DNA of 64,000 nt from Endothia cerciana. Taxonomy: Eukaryota; Ascomycota; Sordariomycetes; Diaporthales; Cryphonectriaceae. The notes under the pieces are model-generated. The model saw nothing but the letters and a program-made list of their open reading frames with translations, was not told the DNA's origin and did not search any database. The position numbers were made by a program, and so were the translations under genes. Where the stretch lies: the NCBI GenBank assembly GCA_026119935.1, contig JALRMH010000040.1:124001-188000 (forward strand), in the 5' to 3' direction. The stretch's first letter is position 1. Each line of letters opens with the position of its first letter. This document shows positions 36,501-47,792 of this stretch, in pieces.

Positions 36501-38111
36501 GCATCTCAGGTGTCAATTGCAACTCTGACTATTTTGTCGATTTCGAAAAGATGCTCGGCCTCGAGGGCGTTGTGATGGTCAACGTCGTCGCGAACCAGGA
36601 TAAGACGAACGAGCCGAAGAAGCTCCGCTCGCTGATCAGCCATAACGATGGCGCTGAGTGGGCATATCTACCCCCCCCGTCGAAGGACCTTGACGGGAAG
36701 TCGACTGGCTGCAGTGGCGAGGGGACCGAGAAGTGCGCCCTGCACATCCACGGGTACACCGAGCGCAATGACCACAGCAGAACCTATTCTTCCGCCGGCG
36801 CCGTGGGTCTCATGTTCGCATGGGGCAACGTCGGCGAACATCTTGGCACTAAGGACGAGGCCGACACCTACATGACGAATGATGCCGGTATAACCTGGAA
36901 GCAGGTCAAGAGAGGCCGCTGGCTGTGGCAGTTTGGAGACCAGGGCTCCATCGTCGCCCTGGTGCCTCTTGATTCCAAGACGAAGGTCGTATCCTATACG
37001 ACCGACGAGGGCGAGAACTGGACAGACTACCAGTTCGCTGAGAAGGAGATGCGAGTCTCTGACTTCACCACGCAGACGTCTGGTGTGTCCCGGAAGTTTA
37101 TCGTCTGGACAGAAGATGGAACTTCAGCTGTGGCCTCGAGCATCGATTTCTCAGGCCTGGCAGACCGCCCGTGCGTGCAGAGCGATGACCCGAACGAGTC
37201 TGACTACCGCATCTGGTCACCCAGCCATCCTCTTCAGCGCGATGAGTGTCTCTTCGGACACGTCACCCAGTACATGCGCAAGAAGACGGACAAGCAGTGC
37301 TACAACGGCTACAGGATCGAGCACGTCTACAATTCCAAGAACTGCTCTTGCAGTCGGCGTGACTACGAATGGTAAGTCCCCAGCTACGGAGCGAACGTGA
37401 CGTAAAGGGAGGGGGCTCGTCGTCTTACTGACATGACACAAAACACACAGCGACTACAACTACGAGCTTGACGGCCTTGGTGCCTGCCACCTGGTGCCTG
37501 GCCTCCAGCCTATCGACCACATCCAGTACTGCAAGGAAAACCCAGACCAGTTCGAGTACTACAAGCCCACAGGCTACCGCAAGATCCCGCTGTCGACCTG
37601 CGTGGACGGTCAAGAGTTCGACAAGCAGAGCGTGGTGCACCCCTGCCCAGGCAAAGAGAGGGAGTTTGAGGAGCACCACGCCTTGTCGGCCGTCGGCCTG
37701 TTCCTCGTCATCACGATCCCCTTGGCCCTGGCCGGTGCCGCCGGCTGGTGGGTCTGGCGCAACTGGAGCGGCAGTTTCGGACAGATCCGTCTTGGCGACA
37801 CGTCCAGTCCAGGTTTCGGCGGCGGCGCGTTCGAGTCGGACTCGCCGTTCGTGCGGTACCCAGTCATCGCCCTTAGCGCGGCGGTGGCGGTCGCCGGCGC
37901 GATACCGCTTATCGCGGCCGGCCTCTGGAGGTCGGGCGTCGCAGCGCTGGACAGGCTCCGATATGGAAGCGGCGGGGGCTTCTCGAGCCTGGGAGGCGGG
38001 AGCAGGCCGTTCACGACGCGGGACAGCTTTGCAAGGGGCAGAGGGGACTATGCTACTGTTGATGATGACGAGGGGGAGCTGTTGGGTGAGGATAGTGATG
38101 AGGAGGTATGA
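33506..38111 (+). CDS. vps10: Vps10 vacuolar sorting receptor (two exons)
   Basis: Exons are 33506-37371 and 37451-38111, giving 1508 residues. The 79-nt intron (GTAAGT..CACACAG) joins RRDYEC to DYNYELDG. The order is a signal peptide (about 1-27), two tandem Vps10 domains with Asp-box motifs (SPDGGETW, TDDQGKTW, SYTTDEGENW), and Cys-rich 10CC modules ending each half (for example CGKGDMEDWW and CVQSDDPNESDYRIW). A transmembrane helix lies at about 1366-1390 and a second hydrophobic segment at about 1425-1447. The acidic tail contains GEDSDEEV. In yeast Vps10 carries carboxypeptidase Y and other soluble hydrolases from the late Golgi to the prevacuolar compartment. The protein is collinear with fungal orthologues, and I see no defect. 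Confidence 0.96.
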
Positions 38112-39000
38112 GGCGCCCAAGTGGGCATCTAATCCGGGTTAGGAGGTTGGGGGGGTGGGGGGGTGGGGGGTGGGGGAGGGGCTTCCGTGTATTCGGTTGT
38201 TGTTTTGGGTATGTTTGGCTTGTTGGTCCTTAGTCCGAGAATGGACGAAAGGCATGTTAGGCGCTGGGGGCTTTCTCTTCTGTTTCTCGTGTCTGCCTGG
38301 TACGGATGACATTTGTGCTTGCTATGAACGCCGGATTCAACGCTCCCAAAGTGGGGCCTAGCCATCCACCAAGAGGTGAAGGTTCCGGCCTACGGTACTG
38401 TCAGGTCTCGCGAAACCAAGACAAAGTAGGCTGAGGGCGGGTGAACCTCACCCACACGACCAACAACTACTACAGACAAGATGTGCGGTACTTAGGTTTA
38501 GGCTCAAAGATCCCAAGAAGAATATAAGAAGGAGGAGAAGTGGAAGAAGAAAGAAGGCAAGGGCGGGACTGTGATTGATAGCATCTCCACGGTGTATTGC
38601 TAGACTCGGGACACTTGACAATGAGAAAAGGACAAGAAACAAGGTTGTGTTGTTTCCCCTGCGGTGGTGTGGTGGTGGTGGTGGTGGTGGGCAGCTGCTG
38701 GCTGGCGGCCTGGACCAAGGGATCCATCCGCTGCGCAGGCCAGGGTTCAGGGTTACGTCGTGCGAGCGCCGTGAGGCTGTCTCCGTCATACCTGATCATT
38801 TCTTTGGAAATGTGTGGGCTGGTGGTGTTGGGAGAAGGGGCGCCGCAGCCAGCCAGTCGGCGGAGGGCAATGATGATCTGCCTCCCAGCCTCGAGGCTCA
38901 CATTGCTGTGGGGGTGGTGATCTCCCTCCTCGGGGGCATCCGCAGAACGGGGGGGGATCCCACAAACGCAACCCGCTCGTTCATGGGGCGGAGACAAATC

Positions 39001-39024
39001 TAAATAAAATAAAATAAAATAAAA
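39001..39024. repeat. (AAAAT)n pentanucleotide repeat
   Basis: Four to five tandem AAAAT units. Confidence 0.9.
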
Positions 39025-40708
39025 GAAATAAGATAGGATAAGAAGTGAATCAGAAATAGTGGGCGGTGGTGGTCAAGACTTGCGCAACGTACTTTTTCAA
39101 GTAACCAGACCTTGTGAGACCGGGTCCCGGCAGTCCGGGTTCGATGGGTCCCGGGGGGATGCCCACGGTGCATATGCGGTTGGCCGCAACAGACGAATTG
39201 GCCTCGTCGCCTGGGAGAGCCCACACCCCCCCACAGGTGCGCAGCGGCCCACCCCTCCCCGTGCAGGTTGCTTTGTTGTCAGGTCAGAGGACAGATCCCG
39301 AGGGGCACCTGTCGAGCCGTCGGGCCTGGCACCGGGTCCCCAGCCTGGATCCCCGCCAGAGGTGGGACCGGGGCCTGCGCGGCGTAAGCGTAAGATACGA
39401 GCTGCCCGCAGGCCCACAGGCCACAGGCCCACAGGCCACAGGCCCCGCGCGGGCAAGGATCCCGGGGAGGGCGAGGGGGCCCGGATATTGGTTACCAGGC
39501 CCTCGGGTCGTGGCAACATCCCACGACAGGCTGTCCGCGTCTGCAAAAGTGGGTTTGAGGGCAAGACTCTACAGTCCCCCGGTTGTCTTGATATTATGCA
39601 CGGCCTGCTCGGGATGTGGACGAACTGCCCGACGAGGTGGCCGGGCCTGAAGAGGGGGGGGCGGGGGGTACTTCCGAACGCTCGATGGATGATGATGCAT
39701 GGGCAGGCCCGCGCTGGATCTTACCCCAGCTCACCTCTCCATGACCGGAGCACCGACGGCGAGGGTTCCTATTTGTCTAAATCTTTTTTTTTTTTTTTTT
39801 TTTGGAAGTTTCCCTCAGTTTTGTATATACTACAAGTCGGGAAGGGGATTGATTCTCCTTGGTCCAGGCGGTTTCTGTATGGGGTGCCCGCGGGGCCTGT
39901 CCTCACACTCCTCACCTGCCCCCGGTGGCCCCGGAAACTGAAATTACTACGAGCCCGTCCCACCGGCGTCAAGACCGGGACATGCACAACGCTGATGGGT
40001 TGTAGGTACCCGACAGGTGCTTTCCGACTAGGTACGGGGTAAAAGAGGGTTCCTCCGTCGCTGGCTGGCTCTGGGCCTATGGTAGGTATGTTGATGATCA
40101 AGGGGGACTCACGGTTGATGGTGGTTCGACTTGCTGGCACGGCTGCTGGCCCGGCTGCTGGCCGATCCTCCCCGGCGCGGAGAGGCTGCCAAAGGAGGGT
40201 CCTTCAGCAGCCTCTACGGTTGGATTCTGGCCGGGGTGGTTCACACAGGGTCCCTACACCTTGCCGGCACACCTGGACACGGGTGAGGAGGGCACGTGGC
40301 CATCACTGCCCCCCCAAGGGCGAGGCCGCAGCAGGCCAACATAAGCCACCGAGCTGCTCACCCAGCGCTCATAGATGATAGGGGAACCAGCCTTGAGGAG
40401 CCGGGCCGAGCGGCTCTACTCATTCGACGGCTGCCGCCTGACACCTGTCCCGAGGGTCATGCCTGACGCACGCGGTCATACTGGGCTGCATTGGCGTGGG
40501 CCCTCGCGCAGAGCCAGGACCACGTCATTGGTGGACTGCTGAGGTACCACCATCGAGTGTTGAGGGTGATGCCTTGTCTTGTGTGTGTTGACGTGCGGCT
40601 CTGGGCCCGGGTTGTCGGGATGGGTCAAGGTGGAATGCTGAGGCCCGCCTCTGGTTGGGTCCGCCTCTGGTTGGGTACCGCCGTGCTGGAAACCCTTCTG
40701 GTTGGGGG

Positions 40709-40735
40709 GAGAGAGAGAGAGAGAGAGAGAGAGAG
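40709..40735. repeat. (GA)n microsatellite
   Basis: About 13 uninterrupted GA units. Confidence 0.9.
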
Positions 40736-41023
40736 AACACGGCGGGCAGGACGAGAGGATCAGGAGAGAACTCGGTACTGCCCTTGGTATACTTAGGAGG
40801 CAGCATCTATAAAGTGTTTGCACACGTCCTCCTACTGCCTAGGTGAGCCGCCGTCGAGATCCCGCGCTCTCCTGTGCATCCTCCTCGTAGAAATCGAGAC
40901 CAGCCCCCCCCCCCCCTTCCTTCGCGATACACGACATACCTACAGTCTTTGTTACTCTAAGGAGATAGAAACATCCCAATACGACTATTAGGTCTTGGAT
41001 GTACTAGCATACCCATCCTTGAG

Positions 41024-42828
41024 ATGAAGACCATCCTATCATCGCGCGCTCTGCCGAGGCCTCACCCGCGCAGACTACCCACTATCGTCGTTCGTCAGAG
41101 GGCCTGCGGGACAGCAGCTCCCGCCGAGGCCTACCAACATCGAGTCCTCGGTGATGTGCACACCCATCATCCTATCGCCACCGTGTCTCCGTCTCGCGAG
41201 GAGTTCTGGCGGAGGGTGCCCACATACGAGGGGGTCTCGGTGGATGACTTCCTCTCCTACCGCTGGAGTGTACGACCCCAGCCTCCTCCTCCTCCTCCTC
41301 CTCCCCTCCCCTGCTCGCAAGGGCCCTCGGTATCCCCCGGTGGTGTGGTGTTGATTTACTCATCTGGGCGTGGCACTGCAGGTACGAAACATCGTCCAGG
41401 GCAAAGACAGGCTCTGGCAGTTCCTCAGAGCCGTCGTCCCGGACGAAGTCCCTTATGACAAGAAAGGCTTGAGGACCCAGAGCAAGGATGAGTTCTTGGG
41501 GGATGTACTCAGGGGCGTCGATGCTGCGGCGATGGCGATCCGTATCACGTCAGTCCCTTGGACCATTGCCGTCCGCCTCTTGGACCGCGGTGGTCACACG
41601 CAGAACCTGACGTCGTGATACAGGCCCTATGTGCTCAGCCGCATCAACTGGAAAGATCCCCGGAACGACCCAGTCTTTCGGCAATTCGTGCCCCTGGGGT
41701 CAGCCATGCTCCCGGACCACCCAAAGCTGGCGCTCGACTCCTTGCACGAGACAGCCGACTCGCCGGTGCCAGGCCTGGTGCATAGGTATCCAGACAAGGC
41801 CCTGTTTCTGGGTCAGCCCTCTGCCCTCTGCCCTCTGCCCTCTGCCCTCTGCCCCCAGACCTCACGATAGACCCCGAGGCTAACCTGCACGTAGCAATCT
41901 CCGTCTGCCCAACCTACTGCACCTTCTGTACCCGCTCCTACGCCGTCGGCGCCGACACCGGCTGCGTGACGAAGACCTCCTTCAAGCCGTCCATGCGCCG
42001 GTGGGACGAGGTCTTCGCCTACATCGAGGCCACGCCCCAGCTCCAGGACATCGTCATCTCGGGCGGCGACTCCTACTACCTGCAGCCGGAGCACATACGG
42101 ATGATCGGCGAGCGGCTCATCGCCATCCCACACATCAGGCGGTTCCGCTACGCGTCCAAGGGCCTGGCCGTCGCGCCCGCCCGGATCCTCGACCGGGAGG
42201 ACGGGTGGGCCGGCGCCCTGGCCCACGTCGCCACGGCGGCGAGGGGGGCGGGCAAGTCGGTGGCCCTGCACACGCACTTCAACCACCCGGGCGAGATCTC
42301 GTGGGTCACGGAGGCGGCGTCGCGGGAGCTGCTGGGGGCGGGCGTGCTTGTCCGGAACCAGACCGTCCTGCTGAGGGGGGTGAACGACGACGCCGACACC
42401 ATGTCCGCGCTGATCAGGAGGCTGGCGGACAACAACATCCTCCCTGTGAGTGAGCCAGGCCCTCCTCCCGGGGGGGGGGGGGGCAACACCGCCTCTTTGT
42501 CGTCGCCACGAGGGAGCTGACGGCCGCCCCGCAGTACTACGTATACCTGTGTGACATGGTGAAGACGAATGAGCACATGCGGACGCCGCTGCAGACCATG
42601 CTCGACCTCGAGGCCCAGATCCGCGGGTCCATCGCGGGCTTCATGGTGCCCCAGTTCGTGGTCGACCTCCCCGGCGGCGGGGGCAAGAGGCTCGGGTGCT
42701 CCTACGAGTCGTACGACCGCGAGACGGGCGTCTCGAGGTTTGTGGCGCCCGCCGTCACGAGAAGCGGCGGCAGCGGAAGGAGGAAACCGGTAGTGTTCGA
42801 GTACTATGACCCTGTTGGCAGCTCCTAG
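41024..42828 (+). CDS. Lysine 2,3-aminomutase-like radical SAM enzyme (five exons)
   Basis: Exons are 41024-41269, 41382-41548, 41624-41811, 41895-42445 and 42535-42828, giving 481 residues. Junctions read WSVRN, ITPYV, LFLAIS and ILPYYV. The acceptor of intron 3 is the CACGTAG ending at 41894, preceded by GCTAAC; a nearer CAG at 41858 lacks a branch site and would insert extra residues. The radical SAM cluster motif CPTYCTFC places its cysteines at about 205, 209 and 212. PGGGGK near residue 435 carries the expected PLP-binding lysine. YRWSVRN and HRYPDKALFL are typical of the KamA family. The family converts L-lysine to beta-lysine with SAM, a 4Fe-4S cluster and PLP; the substrate here is inferred. 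The first 35 residues are basic and lack acidic residues, consistent with a mitochondrial presequence. No neighbour suggests a pathway. Confidence 0.9.
41815..41852. repeat. (CCCTCTG)5 heptanucleotide array inside intron 3
   Basis: Five tandem CCCTCTG units make up nearly half of the 83-nt intron (41812-41894) of the aminomutase-like gene. Confidence 0.9.
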
Positions 42829-43008
42829 GTGGTGTCGATAGCACTGCTTCACTGGGTGCTGGCCAGGCTGGGAACTGCAGACGACCTCGTGCTTAGTTTG
42901 GGTGCAGGCAGCGGAGCCGCAGGAGACCATCGCTTGTTGGGGAGCAGTGTTGCTGTAGCTCATGTACATACTCTTCATCATCGTCTCAAGCCTCTGTCCG
43001 TCCCCTCT

Positions 43009-43038
43009 CTTTCCTCTTCCTCTTCTTCCTCTTCTTCC

Positions 43039-43076
<38 letters not shown>

Positions 43077-43101
43077 CTCCTCCTCCTCCTCCTCCTCCTT
43101 C
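43009..43101. repeat. (TCTTCC)n pyrimidine tract
   Basis: A pure pyrimidine tract of about 90 nt, TCTTCC units grading into TCC units, lies about 180 nt after the aminomutase-like stop codon. Confidence 0.9.
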
Positions 43102-43950
43102 TCTCCCATGAGGTGACCGGTCACTGCCGGTGCAGAGCTCAGACTGGGTAGCTCGCAGAGGACAATGACCACCCCGAACCCGCAAGCCTGTTCGCCACCA
43201 ATACTGCTTCAGAAGCATCCTTGGGGGGGCTCGGAAAGCTCGGTAGTCTAGCAGCCAGCGGTTATACCCATGATATTGGCATCCCTGAGGCGGACGTCCG
43301 ACAGACACTGCCTCCTTGGCAAGAGACACACGCCCGCCAACTTGTTCCTAGCGGGACGGCATCTCACTGTCGGAACGATGTAAAATGATTGGCTAGCCTT
43401 GTGACCCTCACCACCCTGGCCCCCCCCCCCCCACCTTGTCCTATATGCAAGGTTGCATAGCATTAATAGGATTTAAGCACCTGCTGTGCAGGCCTAAGCA
43501 CCTGCACTCCGAGATAACGAGCCCACACACTGTGGCAATTGTGCAACAAGCACAATCCGAGAAACCCACCACGGGACCATTTCCTGACAACCTGTCGCGG
43601 GGATGATTGTCTCTTGGCCCTACGAGCGAGTCAGCTCCCAGGTGCCATGACACGAGAGGAATCTCTGCAGGGATATTGCGACAGTTGTGACCCGGCAGCA
43701 CGGGTCAAGGTCTGCTGTCACGAAGCTGGCTTCTCTATATCTGAAACCTGCTAAATCCCGGGCGGAGCCCAGCTGCCCTTGCCCTGGTCGGGTTGTTGAT
43801 TAGTCTGCGTGCGGATCTGGTACCGAGAGCGCCCACGTTCGTGTCCGAGGTCGAGGTGCCCGGCTGGCGATCATCGAATGACATTGAGGATCTCGGACAG
43901 CCCGAGGCAGGCCAGAGAGTTCGAAGTGCCGATGATCAGCGCATCATTCA

Positions 43951-43951
<1 letters not shown>

Positions 43952-43985
<34 letters not shown>
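43952..43985. repeat. (TGTC)n tetranucleotide tract
   Basis: Eight uninterrupted TGTC units, the same motif as the tract at 19773-19843. Confidence 0.9.
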
Positions 43986-43986
<1 letters not shown>

Positions 43987-46900
43987 CCTGCGCATATCGG
44001 CTTAATCTGATCGAGGTGTTGCCGAGGGCCGACGTCGATGCATGGACATGGTAATACTAACAGACGGGATATGGGGGACCTATTAGCAGCGGGAAACTGA
44101 CCGTGGCCGTTCGTCCATTACCATCCCGTTGGGAGAGTTTGCTGTGCAAGGTAAAATGACGGACCATCTGGATGATAACAGTCATGTTTTTCGGCCTCCG
44201 TTACCTCGCTACCTCGCTGGGCCGTTTGAACCGTCGGACACGCCGGTCCCGTTGTAGTAGCGGGTGCTGTGGCGTGCGGAACCCGGTTCACCTGCCACCA
44301 GGCCCAGCGATGACGGGCCCACGAGGCGGTCTCACTGTTGATGGGCAGCGGTCCAGATCGTCCAGGAAGCCTGACCTCCGCCATGGAGGTGGAGAGACCT
44401 GCCGGCACGCCGGCCGGAGAGACAACTGCGCGTTGACCATCTCGTAGTCTACTGCATATTCCTACTAGAGCTGCCCTTTCCCCTGGTTCCACCCAAGGCC
44501 GGCTCCAGTCCAAGGTCGGGCTGCGGATCGGCGTCGTAAGGGAGGGCGAGCCACGCCATAGACACGGTCCAACGCCCAGAGCCAAGGCTGTAGACACCGG
44601 ACGGGGTGCTTCGTGCTGGCGCCGGAAGCTCCACCTGCAGGTCGGTAAGGCGAGATCTGAGGGGGGATGAGGACGCCCCGGCGGTACCTTTGCTGACCTT
44701 GCTTGCCGCTGAGCATCATGACCCCGGGGGTTATGGTTGAGTTCAGGGTTCGAGATTCTACTCTCGGCTTGGCCGCCTGCGAGATGCCGCTGCACAGGTC
44801 CTGTTCCACGGATGCATTTCACCAGCGGCTGCAGGACCTATTGCGCCATTTGGGTACTACCGTGGTATACGGATATGCACCCCGGAGATTGATCCGGCTC
44901 CCTTCTAGAAGGTCGGGTTCGTCGAGATGGCCACTCAAGGTCTTGGTCTGGCCTGGCCTGGCCTGGATCGCGAGAAGACGGCACGGCACGGCGGGAGACT
45001 GTGGCGAGCTTCTGTTTCTGGGAAATGGCACTTCAGTGCCCTCCCTTGCCCCTCCACCACAGCCGGCCAGCCTCTCCTTCACCGACTCACTCCGGGCGTC
45101 TTACTCCCCCCCCCCCCTCCCGGGCCTGGATCCATATCGAGACCCGACTTTCATGTCATGATCGCCCTGGCCTGGGGATCTTCTGCTGACAGTATGTTTC
45201 CTGGCTACCGAAGCTGAGACAACCGTTGGCGCCCGCGATTCCTCGCAATCCCTCTTGGAAACCGGGCCCCCCCTCCCCCCCGGGACGTCATGCTGCCAGC
45301 CGGACGCGCTCTCTCTCTGTGCGCCAGTGCCCACTTTGCGACTTCGATGGCACACCCGCTGTCGAATCACAGTGGCCATCCTTGACCACCGTGCAGGTGA
45401 TCCGGGACAACACTGGCACGTGTAGCCAGTGATGGCCCGCTGTTGGTGTGGCACCCTGGACGCCACCATGGGACGGCGTGTGAGGGCAGGCGTCTGCCAA
45501 AGAATAATAACACAACATCGGATCAATTCACGACGTGCATATGGAACTGCATTGTGCAGCAGGCGGCGGAGATCTCCCTTCCTCTTCCCCTTCCCCCAGT
45601 CTCTCCGTCCTCGAAGGGGTCCAACCCGCTGGGGGTTGTAGTCGAGGTGGGCCTGGGCTCTATGGGCTGACACCGCGGCGAAGTCCCGAGTCGACATTGG
45701 CATCCCCACGCCCCTGCACGTTCACCGCGGCCTAAGTTTGCGGCTCTCCCGGATCCCTCTGAGCTGCTTTTCTTGGGACCTTACCCCAGGGCCGCTGCCT
45801 GGGTTGTTTGGGGCAGCTCGCCGTCATGGAAGCTTCGAAGAAGCCTGTAAGCCCTTGACTCCCTCGGCAGGTGGGCATTAACCGCAGAGGAGGGTGGCGA
45901 GTTTCTGTGGATCCTCGCAGCTGGAAATCAGCGGCGTCTGTTTCAGGTGGGCTGCCTAGAGCAGAGTTCGTCTTGCTGTAACCTCCCAGGCCTTCATCGG
46001 GTTCTGCACCGAGATGTGCACCGGCCTGCACAACTCCAGTCTCTCAGGCCACACAGGGTCGCACCGCAGCGCAAGACACCGTCTGATGCGACCTTGTTGA
46101 ACCATTGCTACGCTCCTGCACCCAAGTGCCGGAGAATGCAACTTCAACATCCTCAAGAGTGTAAGACAGCAACAGACCCAGGAGCAGAGTCGGACATAGC
46201 CGGGCACAGGGGCCGCACGGGGTTGATGAGGCTTCGTCGCCGATGATCCTCTTGGTGGTTTTTTTTTTTATCGGCAGCTTTGCTGCCACTTGTGGCACAA
46301 CAGAGCACACTTGTGAAACGGACGATCTGCCTGAGGTCCCGAAAGGTTCCCATAACTCATCTGCCCTGTGCGTTCCAGGCAGACGGGCAGAGTTCATCCT
46401 GGGGTGGGCCTAGGACTGTCTCCCGAGAGCCGTCCACAGCCCCTTGAGAGTCTCGGAAGACTTGTACAAGGCCTGCAGCATTTTGATGACATCTCTGCAC
46501 AGGGGCGCTGCCGGCCCCGAAGCTCTGTTTCGTCCCCCAAGGGACAGACACCATCCGATGTGCTCGGCTTACCACGGCTGGGCTGGAGTTTATCTGCCTC
46601 AACCTGCCCGCAGAAAAACACTCCGTATCCGAGCGGCGCCGGCAGGGTCTCGTGGCAGGAACAAGGTTCGATGGGCGGCCGCGGGCGGTTCTCAACCTCA
46701 AAACCTCTCTCCTCTGAGGGGGACGTAGAGGCAGAGACAGGGCAGAGCGGCCTGTGGAGGACTGACTCTCTGTCGTGGGCAGAGGAGAGCTCTCCCTGGA
46801 CAGCCGCCTCATGGACATCGCGCCGGGCTTCGTTTCGAGACACGACCTGACTGGCACCACGTAAACACGAAGGAGCGGTGGGCCTGACCAAAGGCGAGGA

Positions 46901-47792
46901 AAACCGCCCGCCCGCATTGCGAGCCAGCCCCTTTCCGGCGCGCCTCCTCTCGACCTCGCCGAACAGAACACAGGCAAGATGCAGCCTCGCAGGAGGGCCC
47001 CCTGGCAGCTTACAGCGCCCAGAGGGACCCCTTCCGCTTCCAAACGAGTCGAGGGGCCCACAGCGACCCACGGGAGGACTGGCGGATGCAACCTCATCAG
47101 AAGGTCCCCCAAGCCTTGCAAGACACCCCTGTAAACATCAGTCCCCGGTTTCAGCAGCAGGACCCTACAGTCTGCCTGTCGAAGAGCGTCTACTATGTAT
47201 CTCCCTCCAGGGGACGCGCCTCCGAAGGAGGCGGCGCTGGCCATGGGCCAGCCAGGCTGGGGGGGGTTCACGCAGGTACCACGTCACGCTCCAGCGTCGA
47301 AGCTTTGCTATTTTCCGACCGTGTCGAGATCGTTTTCGGCGGTGAATCAAAAGCAACGCGAGATCCAGATCTACACGCTGATCCGGACCCGCCGCCCTCC
47401 TCTCCTTCGTCCACCACAAGGTGTTGCTCTTTCAAGAAAGTCTAACCCCCCCGGCCAGATTACATTTGGACAGCGCAGACCGTCCCCGAAAAGCCACGAC
47501 CGGACGATTATTGCGGCGTTGCAGACCAAGGGGAACGTCCACAACGAACAGAGGCCTACGGAGGGAAGCTCTCATCGAGGCATCGGATAGGAGGAGCCCG
47601 AAGACGCCGAGTCCAACGCGCTGGACACATCGGTCCACTCGACACTCTGCAGCTGGCCTTTGATCACAAAAGACCACCTGCTACCGTGTCTGACCTCTTT
47701 TGATCCTGCACCGCCGAGCGCTGCGGCGTATCCCCACGACTTCATATCACGTCGAAGCCGGGTGGACGTGGGTCGGTCACCTGGCGCCGACG

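Larger units (their letters stand above)
38112..41023. other. 2.9 kb intergenic region
   Basis: No supported gene. It holds (AAAAT)n at 39001-39024, a short ACAGGCCC duplication near 39412-39445, T20 at 39784-39803, (GA)n at about 40709-40735 and C13 at 40904-40916. A 327-codon frame from 39059 runs through the poly-T tract and is not protein-like. Confidence 0.6.
42829..47792. other. 5 kb intergenic region
   Basis: No supported gene. It contains (TCTTCC)n at 43009-43101, C13 at 43420-43432, (TGTC)n at 43952-43985 and C12 at 45106-45117. Between about 46.3 and 47.7 kb several GC-rich frames of 80-300 codons overlap on both strands. None shows a motif, though unrecognised 5' exons of the next gene could lie here. 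Confidence 0.5.

Noticed and set aside
39059..40042. 327-codon plus-strand frame
   Set aside because: It passes through T20 and GC-rich duplications, has no motif, and its composition is not protein-like.
41812..41858. A 47-nt intron made of CCCTCTG repeats with no internal adenosine, hence no branch point
   Set aside because: A better acceptor exists at 41894 with a GCTAAC branch site, and it gives LFLAISVCPTYC, which matches the enzyme family without inserted residues.
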